64,000 nucleotides of DNA, from the NCBI GenBank assembly GCA_018982785.1, contig JAHHEN010000002.1, positions 377,001-441,000 on the forward strand. Direction: 5' to 3'. Of the stretch, positions 16,025-24,747 are shown one piece after another (position 1 is the stretch's first letter; the number at the start of each line of letters is the position of its first letter). The translations under genes were made by a program, and so were the position numbers. The notes under the pieces were generated by a model, which was not told where the DNA came from, searched no databases, and worked only from the letters and a program-made list of their open reading frames with translations. Source of the stretch: Enterococcus innesii (GTDB lineage Bacteria > Bacillota > Bacilli > Lactobacillales > Enterococcaceae).

Positions 16025-16798
16025 CTATGAACCCGTTGAAATATAATTCTTCAAACCTACTCGCCAAAAGAAGAAGGCGGGAAAGGCAAAGAGTAGACAA
16101 ACCAAGGGTGATAAGATCCACCAAGGATTAGTTACGCGACCAATGACATACAGAAACGGATAATACTGAAACCAAGCCATCGGCACGACGTAGGTCAATA
16201 AACGCAAGACGTGTTTTCCGTAGATACTGAAGGGGTAGCGGCCGAACTCGCGGGCACCATCGGTAAAAATATTCATAAATTCAAGTCCTTGGATCGTAAA
16301 GAAGGAAATGGCAGCATACACTAAGAACAATAGGGCGAAAAAGAGGGCGCCGCAGACGATCATTAGAAAAAGAGTCAGGACATTTCCAAAATGCCAAGCA
16401 ATTCCACTATTGGGAATCGCATAAGCAAACAACAGCAAGGCTTGAATAAAACGACCGAGACGCGAGAACTCCATTTTGGAAGCTAAGACTTGAAAGATCA
16501 AGGAGCGGGGACGCACGAGTGCCCGATCGAACTCGCCATTACTGATCATTTGTGGAAAAAGATCGAACCCGCGAAAGAAGCATTCCGCAATCGAAAAGGC
16601 AAACAAAACCGTCGCAAAGGAAAGCAGGACTTCCTCAAAGGTAAAGCCATCCACTTGATGAAAACGGGTAAACATAAACCAAATGCCTAAAAAAGCAGTA
16701 AAGGAACCTAGAAATTGTCCCAAAGCAGTTAACATAAAGGAAACTTTATACTGCATCTGACTTTTGAGATGGATACAAAAATAATGCCAATAAACCAT
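16025..16798 (-). CDS. ABC-2 family transporter permease (second subunit)
   Basis: A 257-residue protein with six hydrophobic segments. ATG 16798 is chosen because AAGGAGGTTAAGGAAT precedes it; the longer frame runs back through the preceding gene. Sequence features such as GEFDRALVRPRSLIFQ (about residues 87-102) are typical of the DUF990 (ABC-2) permeases that work with daunorubicin-type ATPases. Together with the two genes upstream it forms a complete exporter of unknown substrate: one ATPase and two non-identical permeases. Last gene of the operon. Confidence 0.8.
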   Translation of the reverse strand: MVYWHYFCIHLKSQMQYKVSFMLTALGQFLGSFTAFLGIWFMFTRFHQVDGFTFEEVLLSFATVLFAFSIAECFFRGFDLFPQMISNGEFDRALVRPRSLIFQVLASKMEFSRLGRFIQALLLFAYAIPNSGIAWHFGNVLTLFLMIVCGALFFALLFLVYAAISFFTIQGLEFMNIFTDGAREFGRYPFSIYGKHVLRLLTYVVPMAWFQYYPFLYVIGRVTNPWWILSPLVCLLFAFPAFFFWRVGLKNYISTGS

Positions 16799-16803
16799 AT
16801 TCC

Positions 16804-17607
16804 TTAACCTCCTTGCACAACGACACGCTTGAGTGCCTGCTGCAGCCAAATTTTTCCGATCACGATCAAAAGTACGAGCCAAAACGCTTGTAAGAGCAAT
16901 GCGGAAACAAGCGCAAAGCCAGTCAGATCCCCGTTGTAAATTCGCAGCGGGACGTTTTGCATGGAAGCAAAAGGCAATAGTTCCACGAATTGGCGAAAAG
17001 ACTGCGGAAAGAAAGGCAGAGGAATGACCCCGCCAGCTAAAAATTCACCGATGGAGCTGATGACGATCCGCACCCCGATGGAGGATAATGTATAAAAAGT
17101 TGAGATGTAGACCAGCTGCGACATAGCGATCACTACACCTAAACTCAGCACCATCGACAAAAGAAACAAGAACAGGGCAGCGACGTTTGTTGGCAGAATC
17201 AAGCGATAAGGGGCTGGCAGTAAAAAGGCAATCACAAAAATTGGTCCGCAACGCAAGAGGGCTTTTGCTAAGCGATTGGCAGCCGACTGGCAAAACCAGC
17301 GATTGTATAGATCCATCGGCCGCACAAGTTCGTAGGCGATCGACCCTGTGGTGATGGTATCGAAAATTTCTGACTCAAAGAACCACAACATAAATAAGGA
17401 TAAGAAGGCTTGCTGGAGCCAAACATAGGAGACGGTTTGTTGAAAGGTCATGGGAAAGGAACTAGGATCTGCTTGGTAAAAGGCGTGGAATGCCAGAATT
17501 TCCATCAAGCCCCAAGCTAGTTGTGTAGCCATCCCGGCAATCGCCGCCGAGCGGTATTGCAAGGTATTGATAAAGCGAATGCGGAAAAATGCCTGATACT
17601 TCCTCGT
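16804..17607 (-). CDS. ABC-2 family transporter permease (first subunit), start codon apparently mutated
   Basis: A 267-residue membrane protein when read from the codon at 17607. That codon is ACG in this sequence, although AGGAG sits eight bases before it and RKYQAFFRIRFIN follows as a normal N-terminus. A single change at 17606 would restore ATGA, giving this gene its ATG and the ATPase its TGA. The first good alternative start is TTG 17562. About six membrane segments; contains SIAYELVRPMDLYN, homologous to the RP motif in the partner permease. DUF990 type. Probably functional in the living strain. Confidence 0.75.
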   Translation of the reverse strand, partial: TRKYQAFFRIRFINTLQYRSAAIAGMATQLAWGLMEILAFHAFYQADPSSFPMTFQQTVSYVWLQQAFLSLFMLWFFESEIFDTITTGSIAYELVRPMDLYNRWFCQSAANRLAKALLRCGPIFVIAFLLPAPYRLILPTNVAALFLFLLSMVLSLGVVIAMSQLVYISTFYTLSSIGVRIVISSIGEFLAGGVIPLPFFPQSFRQFVELLPFASMQNVPLRIYNGDLTGFALVSALLLQAFWLVLLIVIGKIWLQQALKRVVVQGG

Positions 17608-18578
17608 ATTTGATACTCCTGATACAGCTTGGCGACCATTTCTTCGGCGGTGATACTGGCAACGGCCAAATCGGTGATCTCGACTTGATTGCTGAGCAGA
17701 CTGAGGAGCTGAGCGACTGACACTTCTTTGGGATTAAGCTTCAGAACCAAGCGACCAACGTCTTTTTGAAGCAGCTGGACATTTTCTGGCAGATGGGGCT
17801 CCTTCCCTTGATAGTCGATCTCCAGCGTTTTGACATCAGAAAAACGATGCTTTAGTTCATCGAGGCGACCATCCAGCAAAATTTGCCCTTTGCCGATCAA
17901 CAGAATTCGTTGTGTCAGCGCCTCGATATCTTGCATATCGTGGGTCGTCAGGATGACTGTGGTACCTTTTTCTTGGTTTCTTTTTTTGATGAACTGACGC
18001 ACAGCAATTTTTGATACAGCATCTAAACCGATGGTGGGTTCATCAAGAAATAAGATTTTGGGGTCATGGAGTAAGGAGGCGGCGATCTCACAGCGCATAC
18101 GCTGACCGAGACTCAAGGAACGAGCCGGGGTTTTTAAGATCTCACCTAAATCTAGTAAGGTGACTAATTCTTCTAGGTTGCGCTGATAACTAGCAGCGTC
18201 AACTTTGTAGATATCACGGATCAAATCAAAGCTGTCATTGACGGGGACATCCCACCAAAGTTGACTGCGCTGACCGAAGACGACGCCGATGTCTTTGACA
18301 TGTTGGATACGTTCTTGCCAAGGGGTACGACCATTGATGTGACAAACGCCTTGATCAGGGGTCAAAATCCCACACATGATTTTGATGGTGGTACTTTTTC
18401 CAGCACCATTAGGCCCGATGTAGCCAACCATTTCGCCCTCATTGATGGTAAAGCTGATGTCTTGCAATGCATGGACGGTAGTGGTTTCACGAGAAAGAAA
18501 GGCTTTGGCTGCTTGGCGAAAGCCGCTTTTTCGCTTGGATACTTGGAAGGTCTTGCTGAGGTGTTCTACTTGGATCAT
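17517..18578 (-). CDS. ABC transporter ATPase (daunorubicin-type exporter)
   Basis: Walker A is GPNGAGKST, the signature is LSLGQRMR and Walker B is ILFLDEP, with H-loop TTHDMQD. It reads 353 residues. The last roughly 29 overlap the next gene out of frame, because the expected TGA at 17606-17604 reads CGA; the natural protein would be about 324 residues, the family norm. Cytosolic motor for the two ABC-2 permeases downstream. Promoter at 18705-18733. Substrate unknown; lipids, peptides or drugs are all possible for this family. Confidence 0.88.
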   Translation of the reverse strand: MIQVEHLSKTFQVSKRKSGFRQAAKAFLSRETTTVHALQDISFTINEGEMVGYIGPNGAGKSTTIKIMCGILTPDQGVCHINGRTPWQERIQHVKDIGVVFGQRSQLWWDVPVNDSFDLIRDIYKVDAASYQRNLEELVTLLDLGEILKTPARSLSLGQRMRCEIAASLLHDPKILFLDEPTIGLDAVSKIAVRQFIKKRNQEKGTTVILTTHDMQDIEALTQRILLIGKGQILLDGRLDELKHRFSDVKTLEIDYQGKEPHLPENVQLLQKDVGRLVLKLNPKEVSVAQLLSLLSNQVEITDLAVASITAEEMVAKLYQEYQIRGSIRHFSAFALSIPCNTARRRLPGWLHN

Positions 18579-18704
18579 TTGGATTCACTCACTTTCTTTT
18601 GACAAACGCGACAAAAAGAGCATTCGAAATCGAATACTCGCAACGAGTTGGTCCAAACGAACATGGTTGGGGCAGCGGTTCGTCAGCCAAACAAAAGTAG
18701 GAAC

Positions 18705-18733
18705 AGTGTAGCATAAGAGAGCGCTTTTTACAA
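18705..18733 (-). promoter_or_regulatory. Promoter of the ABC-2 operon
   Basis: On the minus strand: -35 TTGTAA (18733-18728), a 17-base spacer, and -10 TACACT (18710-18705). The spacer contains AAAGCGCT, a partial cre-like core. Confidence 0.6.
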
Positions 18734-18968
18734 ACATTACTTATATTTTTTTGAGAGCAGCAAAAGAAAAAACGTGGTTTATTGGATAAAATACGCAAAA
18801 TAACTGTTTTTATTTTTTATTTGTTGTAAATACTGAAGAAACTCAGTATCATTAGAAACAAGCCGATAGCGGCTTGTTTCTGGATATATGGGGAACCAAG
18901 TGATGAGCTGTGTCATGATTTGTCGTAACCCAATCCTGCAAAATGCAATGAGAAAAAAGGAGGAGAGC
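18734..18968. other. Intergenic region with two inverted repeats before the CPBP gene
   Basis: ATACTGA/TCAGTAT (18830-18836 and 18843-18849) could be an operator. GAAACAAGCCG, loop ATAG, CGGCTTGTTTC (18855-18880) is a perfect hairpin without a T-run, possibly a leader structure. The ribosome site AAAGGAGGAG lies before ATG 18969. Confidence 0.45.
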
Positions 18969-19637
18969 ATGAAAGCAGTAAAGAACTTATTTATTTTGAT
19001 TGGCTTATTCTTACTTAGTCAAGTAGGGATGACCGTATTCAGTGTGGTAAAAATCTATTATTTGGAAGCCGGAGAGCCGAGGATTCCTGCGATGATGAGC
19101 TACGGATTGATTGCCTTGCTTTTGGCAAACATTGGCCTGATGATGTATTTGGCTCGGAAGCTAGGACTTGCCACCTTTGACTTTGGCTGGTCAACGAAGC
19201 GCAACTGGTTATGGATCATCGGTGGCTTTCTTTTAGGGCGAGTTATTGCTGTTGGTGGTACCATGTATCTGCAGCATATTTCCGATCAAGAAGCGACCGC
19301 CAATGATGCAGTGTTAGGGGAACTGTTTACAGGCGAAAATCCGCTTTTGATCTTTCTATTGATCGCCGTGGCGGCGCCAATCATGGAAGAGACCGTTTTC
19401 CGGGGTGGATTCATCGGCCTTTTATTCAAGAAATACCCGATAGTCGGGATCATCTCAAGTGTGGCGGCTTTTAGTATCATCCATTCCGTCACCAATCTGG
19501 TCGAGTTTCTGATTTACGGTGCTATGGGATTGATCATGGCGCTGATTTATGTAAAAACTAAGCGCTTAGAAACAGCCATCGCCATGCATTTTCTCAACAA
19601 TGCCTTGGCGGCGATCGCAATGATCTTGTTAGGATAA
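18969..19637 (+). CDS. CPBP-family intramembrane metalloprotease (CAAX/bacteriocin-processing type)
   Basis: A 222-residue protein with about six to seven membrane helices. The three catalytic motifs are present: EETVFR, FSIIHSV (FxxxH) and HFLNN (HxxxN). ATG 18969 follows AAAGGAGGAG. Family members cleave membrane-embedded peptides, act in bacteriocin self-immunity or process signalling peptides. No bacteriocin gene is visible beside it. Ends in a bidirectional terminator shared with the convergent XRE gene. Confidence 0.85.
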   Translation: MKAVKNLFILIGLFLLSQVGMTVFSVVKIYYLEAGEPRIPAMMSYGLIALLLANIGLMMYLARKLGLATFDFGWSTKRNWLWIIGGFLLGRVIAVGGTMYLQHISDQEATANDAVLGELFTGENPLLIFLLIAVAAPIMEETVFRGGFIGLLFKKYPIVGIISSVAAFSIIHSVTNLVEFLIYGAMGLIMALIYVKTKRLETAIAMHFLNNALAAIAMILLG

Positions 19638-19647
19638 GAAGTCAGCA

Positions 19648-19681
19648 AAAAACCACCGATCAAAACGATTCGGTGGTTTTT
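19648..19681. terminator. Bidirectional terminator between CPBP and XRE genes
   Basis: AAAAACCACCGA and TCGGTGGTTTTT form a perfect 12-pair stem with A- and T-rich flanks, usable by both convergent genes. Confidence 0.85.
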
Positions 19682-19683
19682 GT

Positions 19684-20475
19684 TTACTCTGGCAGTTGTC
19701 CTTGTTCAAAGGGTAATTGTTCCAGTTCTTCTGCAGTAAACAGGAGATCGCCTTCGTCTTCAATAGAAAATGCGGCACCTGCTGCAGATTTTTGATAGGT
19801 ACGTGCTTTATTCATATTACGAAGATAAAGATCCTTGCCTGCATTTAATTCTGGTGAAGCTAAATTGTCTTGGCGATTGCTGCGAATGACGATTTTGCTT
19901 GTTTGCGTGCCAAAATGAAAGCCGCGATGACCAAAAGCCGTTAATTGGCTGGCATTTTCGCTGCTGTATTCTTTATAACCCGACAGACGGCCCGTTTTTA
20001 CCAATGGCCGATCGATCGTATAAGTGATCAAGTATTCCGTATCTTCAGGTAGCTGAATCACTTGTCCGGTTGCCTGATTCGTTATCTCAGTGGCAGGCAA
20101 GTGGTACTTTTTTATAGAAGTGATCGTTAGGTCTTCTTTTGTGAAAAAGACTGGATCGATCCAAAATCCTGCCAGCAAAATCGTACTTAAGCTAATACTG
20201 AGAATAGTCAAAATGGCGATCAATACGAGGCCAATTCGTTTGCGGTGGGTGGTCAGATTAAGTTCTTGGACCATCTGCTGATCTTCTTTTAATAAATAGT
20301 CCAAGGTCAATTCAAAATAGCTGCTCAGCTTGACTACTTGGTCTAGATCAGGATAGCTCTTGCCGTTTTCCCATTTTGAAATCAGTTGCCGAGTGACAAA
20401 AAATTCCTGCGCCAATTGTTCTTGTGTGAGATTTCGTTTGGTGCGTTCTTCTTTGATAATTTTCCCAATATCCAT
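19684..20475 (-). CDS. XRE-family regulator with membrane anchor and extracytoplasmic domain
   Basis: A 263-residue protein. Residues 5-60 are a helix-turn-helix (LTQEQLAQEFFVTRQLISKW). A single membrane segment follows at about 80-105 (GLVLIAILTILSISLSTILLAGF), then a polar C-terminal domain of about 150 residues presumably outside the cell. This one-component layout (cytosolic HTH, one helix, outer domain) is found in surface-stress or peptide-sensing regulators of enterococci and streptococci. Target unknown. The adjacent acyltransferase gene on the other strand is a candidate. Confidence 0.8.
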   Translation of the reverse strand: MDIGKIIKEERTKRNLTQEQLAQEFFVTRQLISKWENGKSYPDLDQVVKLSSYFELTLDYLLKEDQQMVQELNLTTHRKRIGLVLIAILTILSISLSTILLAGFWIDPVFFTKEDLTITSIKKYHLPATEITNQATGQVIQLPEDTEYLITYTIDRPLVKTGRLSGYKEYSSENASQLTAFGHRGFHFGTQTSKIVIRSNRQDNLASPELNAGKDLYLRNMNKARTYQKSAAGAAFSIEDEGDLLFTAEELEQLPFEQGQLPE

Positions 20476-20708
20476 GTGTCTGTTTTGCCTCCATCATTCT
20501 TCTTATATTATAGCAAACTCTTTTCTATGCGAACGAGGATCTATGAAATTAGCGATGCAACAAAGGGTAACATCCTTTATTTATCAATGTTTCTACTTGT
20601 TGCGCTGCCTTTCTATCTTGGAAGCTTTCCGTGCTGGTCACAAAAAGAAAGGACCAGTAGAGTGAAGTATGTTTGATCAAATTTGACGGAGAAAGGAGAA
20701 ACGATCGA

Positions 20709-21721
20709 ATGAAGACAAAACAACCTATGGTTCCAATTGGCTACATCCAATTCATCGCTTCCTTATTGGTGATTCTCGTTCATTGTGGCCGACTGGCAGA
20801 AAACAACGGGCTTCATTTTTTGTTAAAGAGTCTCTTATGTCGTTTGGCGGTTCCTTTTTTTCTGCTGCTGAATGGCTATTTTTTTCAAAAGAGTATCTGT
20901 TCATGGCAGCAATGGTGCAAACGACAACTCAAGCTTTATTTGCGTTGGTCGATCGTGTATCTTCCCTTAGGCTGGTTTTACTTAGGGCAGCAAAATCTTG
21001 CTGATTCATTACGGGTCATCGGTTTGGCTACTGGCTTTTTTACAGTAGGGGTCTGGTACCATCTTTGGTATTTTCCAGCGTTGCTCTTTGGCATGTGGTT
21101 AGTACGAAAAACTCGCTTTCTTGGCTATCGGCGGCAGTTTTTACTGGCGATCAGTTTGTATGTGATTGGCTGTCTTGAAACGTACAGCAGTTATTTAAGT
21201 GGACCTTTATTGGTATGCTATCAAAGCTATCGAACACTATTTTTTACAACGAGAAACGGACTCTTTTATGGGTTTTTATTTTTACTGTGTGGGGTTTGTT
21301 TAAGAGAACACCAAAAACACCCTTTTTTTACGAAGCATCTTGGTAGAAAACTCGCGGTCTCTCTCTGCTTATTAGGCATTGAAGGTCGACTGGTGTATCT
21401 CAATCAGGGGGACGATAAGAATTTCATGCTGTTTTTTGTGCCGACGACTCTTTTTTCCTTGCTTGGCTGATCAAGCAGCAACCCCCAAAACGGACTTGGC
21501 AAGCAAAACAAGCAGCTGAGGCTAGTCGATTGATCTTTCTGAGTCACCCGCTGTTTCTAGAAACCGGGAAGGTCTTTTTTTCACTCGCAGGGTTTCCATT
21601 GTTCTTTTATACGATAGCTTTAACGGGAGCCTTTCTTGGTTTGAGGAAAGTGGGCAGCCGTTTGAAATCCTATACTGTTGGTTTTGCAAAAAAAACAGTT
21701 GATGAAAAGAAAAGCGTCTAA
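20709..21721 (+). pseudogene. Acyltransferase-3 family membrane protein, frameshifted
   Basis: An integral membrane O-acyltransferase. It begins PIGYIQFIASLLVILVHCGR, the region that normally carries the active-site His of this family, and has about ten hydrophobic segments. The frame ends at 21470. Adding one T to the T6 run at 21451-21456 gives LFFLAWLIKQQ and continues to 21721, for about 337 residues. The RBS AAGGAG lies 11 bases before ATG 20709. Such enzymes acetylate cell-wall polymers or exopolysaccharide. The specific substrate cannot be told. Confidence 0.7.
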
Positions 21722-21899
21722 AGTATTGCTGTACCAAGGATAATACCAAATTACGCCTTTTTTAAATAGCAGCAGAGTTCTAAGTTTTTCTTCATTTCAG
21801 ACCCTAGACGTAGGCTTTGCAAGAAAACCTATAGTACAATAACAGCAGTAAGAGGGAAAAAATCCCTGAAAAAGAGATCAACACTTGGAGGATATAGTG

Positions 21900-22964
21900 A
21901 TGAAAAAACAGACTCGAAAACCAGCGATGATTTTAGCGACTCTCTTGGTATCTAGCCAAGTTTTATTAGCAGCACCACAAGTTTTTGCTGACGAAACCAA
22001 CTCAACGACCAGCAGTTCCACTGCAACAAGCAGTTCTACCGCAACGACAGCCACTACCGACAGTCAAACAAGTACTTCTGACAGCAGTTCAGATCGTTTG
22101 CAAGTCAATGCCGTGGCGATCGGAAATGCCTTGACGAAAGCACAAGAAGACTACACACTGGAACGCTTAGGCATTCAAGGCGAAACACCGATTTATACGA
22201 CAAACGGTAATGACTTGATGAAATACATTCCCGATGGCGGCTTTACTGCAGATTGGGCGGTCTATAGCTCGGTCAGAATGCAGACGCTAGAAAGCGGGGC
22301 CGGAATCACTGTCGATATCGCGACACCAGATAACATTACCCGCATCACTGCAGCCCAGTACCAAAATGCAGCGCTGACGGCAGGGATCACTGATGCGAAG
22401 CTAACGGTCGCTTCTGCCGTACCGATCGACGGTTCTGGAGCTTTAGCTGGGGTATACAAAATCGTTGAAGAATCAGGCGGTGTCATCAATCAGAATCGAG
22501 TAGCCGTAGCTCAAGATGAGATGGATGTACTGTCTACGATCACCGAAGAGAATAAAGACAAAGAAGGCTATTCCGATGAAGCTTTGAATGCAGCGCAAGA
22601 ACAAGCGAAAACCGATTTGGCTGCTCAAACCGCAGATGGTACGGAATTAACCCAAGCCGATATTCAAGAGACAGTAGAAAAAGCCTTGAAAGACAACGGA
22701 CTGGAAGGAATCGTTACGGAAAATCAAATTTCTGAATTGACCTCTTTGATGAGCGACATGCGAGACAACAATATCTTCGATGACTTCATCAAAGAATTGG
22801 ATCTGTCAGAAGCCCGCAAGCAAATCGAAGAAACCTCTAAGGGACTTTGGGAAAATATCAAGAGCTTCTTTAGTGGCATCTGGTCTTCGATCACCGGTGT
22901 CTTCGGCAATGACTCAAATGAGTCCAACAATAGCAGCGAATCAACCGTTGATTCTGGGCAATAA
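21900..22964 (+). CDS. Secreted DUF1002-family protein
   Basis: A 354-residue protein. A signal peptide spans residues 1-29 (MKKQTRK, then a hydrophobic core ending QVFA-DE). A Ser/Thr-rich linker (about 31-65) precedes the DUF1002 domain (roughly 70-310), and a short tail rich in Asn/Ser/Glu ends the protein. There is no LPxTG anchor, so it is probably released or loosely wall-bound. TTGGAGG precedes ATG 21900. It stands alone with its own downstream hairpin. The function of DUF1002 is not established. Confidence 0.8.
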   Translation: MKKQTRKPAMILATLLVSSQVLLAAPQVFADETNSTTSSSTATSSSTATTATTDSQTSTSDSSSDRLQVNAVAIGNALTKAQEDYTLERLGIQGETPIYTTNGNDLMKYIPDGGFTADWAVYSSVRMQTLESGAGITVDIATPDNITRITAAQYQNAALTAGITDAKLTVASAVPIDGSGALAGVYKIVEESGGVINQNRVAVAQDEMDVLSTITEENKDKEGYSDEALNAAQEQAKTDLAAQTADGTELTQADIQETVEKALKDNGLEGIVTENQISELTSLMSDMRDNNIFDDFIKELDLSEARKQIEETSKGLWENIKSFFSGIWSSITGVFGNDSNESNNSSESTVDSGQ

Positions 22965-23001
22965 GCATTTTACAAAATAACACATTTTGCTTGTATTAAG
23001 A

Positions 23002-23072
23002 AAAAGAGAAGCGGAGCATCAGACGATAGCGCACGTCTGAGGGCTTTCGATGTCCTCTGCTTTCTTTGCTAA
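23002..23072 (+). terminator. Long hairpin after the DUF1002 gene
   Basis: An inner stem TCAGACG/CGTCTGA is surrounded by an imperfect outer stem, AAGAGAAGCGGAG with CTCTGCTTTCTTT. A likely terminator. Confidence 0.5.
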
Positions 23073-23114
23073 AACAGGAGCAGTCTTTATTAAAAAAAGA
23101 AGGAGGGCAATCAG

Positions 23115-23486
23115 ATGAATTTTTTAGGCAACGTGATTTGGTTTGTCTTTGGCGGCTTGATCGGTGCGATCTCATGGTTTTTGGCTGGGTGTTTATGGTG
23201 TATCACCATCATCGGCATTCCCATTGGTCTGCAATGTTTTAAGTTTGCGACGTTGTCATTAGCACCATTTGGGAAAGACATCGTTTACCGTGGCGGTGGC
23301 GTGTCCGTGATTCTAAATATTTTATGGTTGATTTTTTCTGGTATACCACTGGCTTTAGGACATTTAGCTAGCGCAGTCATTCTAGCCATCACGATCATCG
23401 GCATTCCATTTGCGGCGCAATCATTGAAAATGGCGCGCTTAGCGTTGATGCCCTTTGGAGCAGAGATTGTGTCTAGTCGTTATTGA
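23115..23486 (+). CDS. YccF-domain inner membrane protein
   Basis: A 123-residue protein made of two similar YccF repeats. Each ends in a hydrophobic ITIIGIP motif (about residues 33-40 and 91-98) followed by a PFG segment (about 53 and 116), and the whole has about four membrane segments. AGAAGGAGGGC precedes the ATG. YccF proteins are conserved in bacteria, but their role is unknown. Monocistronic, with a terminator following. Confidence 0.85.
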   Translation: MNFLGNVIWFVFGGLIGAISWFLAGCLWCITIIGIPIGLQCFKFATLSLAPFGKDIVYRGGGVSVILNILWLIFSGIPLALGHLASAVILAITIIGIPFAAQSLKMARLALMPFGAEIVSSRY

Positions 23487-23508
23487 TTTACTAAAAAAAG
23501 ATAGTCTT

Positions 23509-23554
23509 AAAAAACCACATTACAGAGCGGATAGCTTTGTGATGTGGTTTTTTT
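23509..23554 (+). terminator. Terminator after the YccF gene
   Basis: AAAAACCACATTACA pairs with TGTGATGTGGTTTTT, with one mismatch, and is followed by a T-tract. Confidence 0.75.
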
Positions 23555-23743
23555 GCGACCATCAGCAAGAGTAAGGGACAAGATTTTTGGCAGGCTCAGC
23601 GCATTTGAGATTCAGAACTGAAGAAGTTGTTAAGAAACCAAAGAAGAGTACAGAAAAAAGCACAAGTTTTTTTTGCATATCAACTGTGATTCACAAAAGA
23701 TTTAGCGAAACACAGAAAAATGTTAAGTTTTTTTCTTCCCTTC

Positions 23744-24595
23744 TCAGGGTTCTTTGATTTTTGAAATGGAGCGCCGAATTTTGGCAATCGATTGTTGCGC
23801 TTTGTCTCGATTAATAAACATTAAGATGACATAGAGGGAATCCATGATGCTCAGTTGAGCGATTCTGGATGCCAATGCCTCTGAGCGAAACTCAGTTTCT
23901 TCGGAAATAGAGATGAAAACCACGTCGCCGAGTTTGGCTAAAGGGGAAGCAGCATGGCTAGTAATGACGATAATTTTGGCACCATTGTTTTTGGCAACTT
24001 GAGCTAGTTCAATGGTTTCTCTTGATTTTCCAGTATGAGAGATAAAAATGCCGCAATCATCTGGCGTCAACAATGAAGCCTCCATCAGTTGGATGTGATA
24101 ATCACTGCTGTGAAAAACAGTGATCGGCGAGCGCAAAAATTTGTGATAGGCATCGGTTGCCACGATCTCTGAACCACCAACGCCGAAGAAAAAAAGTCGT
24201 TTAGATTGATTGATCATTGCAGCAGCAAGCTTTAAATCTTCTTCTTTCAAAAGATTTTTAGTATCAGTCAATGTGGTCATATTGGAATCAAATACTTTTT
24301 GAGCCATAGTCAATTCATTATCAGACTTCTGGATATTTTCATGGATCGAAATGGCAGAAAAATCATTTTCCTGCATTAGCATTGCCATTTTGAAGTCTTT
24401 AAATCCGTTGTAACCGAGTTTTTTTGTGAATTGAAAAAAGGTCGAATCAGCGATGCCTAATTCATTGGATAAATCACTGATTGAACTGTGGCTGACTTTA
24501 CTAGGATTTTCCAAAATGTAGTCGGCAATCGCTTGTTCTTTGAGACTTAAGTCTTTATAAAGCGTTTTTATTTGCAGGCGAATCGAAACAGTCAA
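23744..24595 (-). CDS. RpiR/MurR-family regulator with SIS domain
   Basis: A 283-residue protein starting at TTG 24595 with AGGAGG nine bases upstream. The N-terminal HTH_6 domain (residues 1-80; SISDLSNELGIADSTFFQFTKKLG) precedes a sugar-isomerase (SIS) domain at about 125-255 (FFGVGGSEIVA; ISHTGKSRETI) that binds a sugar phosphate. It is divergent from the dehydrogenase/PTS operon starting at 24748. It is the evident local regulator, probably responding to the phosphorylated product of that PTS. Confidence 0.88.
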   Translation of the reverse strand: MTVSIRLQIKTLYKDLSLKEQAIADYILENPSKVSHSSISDLSNELGIADSTFFQFTKKLGYNGFKDFKMAMLMQENDFSAISIHENIQKSDNELTMAQKVFDSNMTTLTDTKNLLKEEDLKLAAAMINQSKRLFFFGVGGSEIVATDAYHKFLRSPITVFHSSDYHIQLMEASLLTPDDCGIFISHTGKSRETIELAQVAKNNGAKIIVITSHAASPLAKLGDVVFISISEETEFRSEALASRIAQLSIMDSLYVILMFINRDKAQQSIAKIRRSISKIKEP

Positions 24596-24694
24596 AGACG
24601 GTTACCTCCTTTATATGAACATTATTATCTTTGTATTGTTACGTTACCTCTTTTAAAGAAAAAAAGCAAATAAAAATTATTTTTATTTTTTATG

Positions 24695-24722
24695 TTTACA
24701 AAAAAATATTTTTTTGTATAAT
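24695..24722 (+). promoter_or_regulatory. Promoter of the sugar-acid operon with an embedded palindrome
   Basis: -35 TTTACA (24695-24700), a 16-base spacer, and -10 TATAAT (24717-24722). A perfect 22-base palindrome with half-site TACAAAAAAAT covers 24697-24718, almost exactly the promoter. It is the likely RpiR operator. Confidence 0.65.
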
Positions 24723-24747
24723 GAAAGTATGAAATGGAGGCGCTGTC

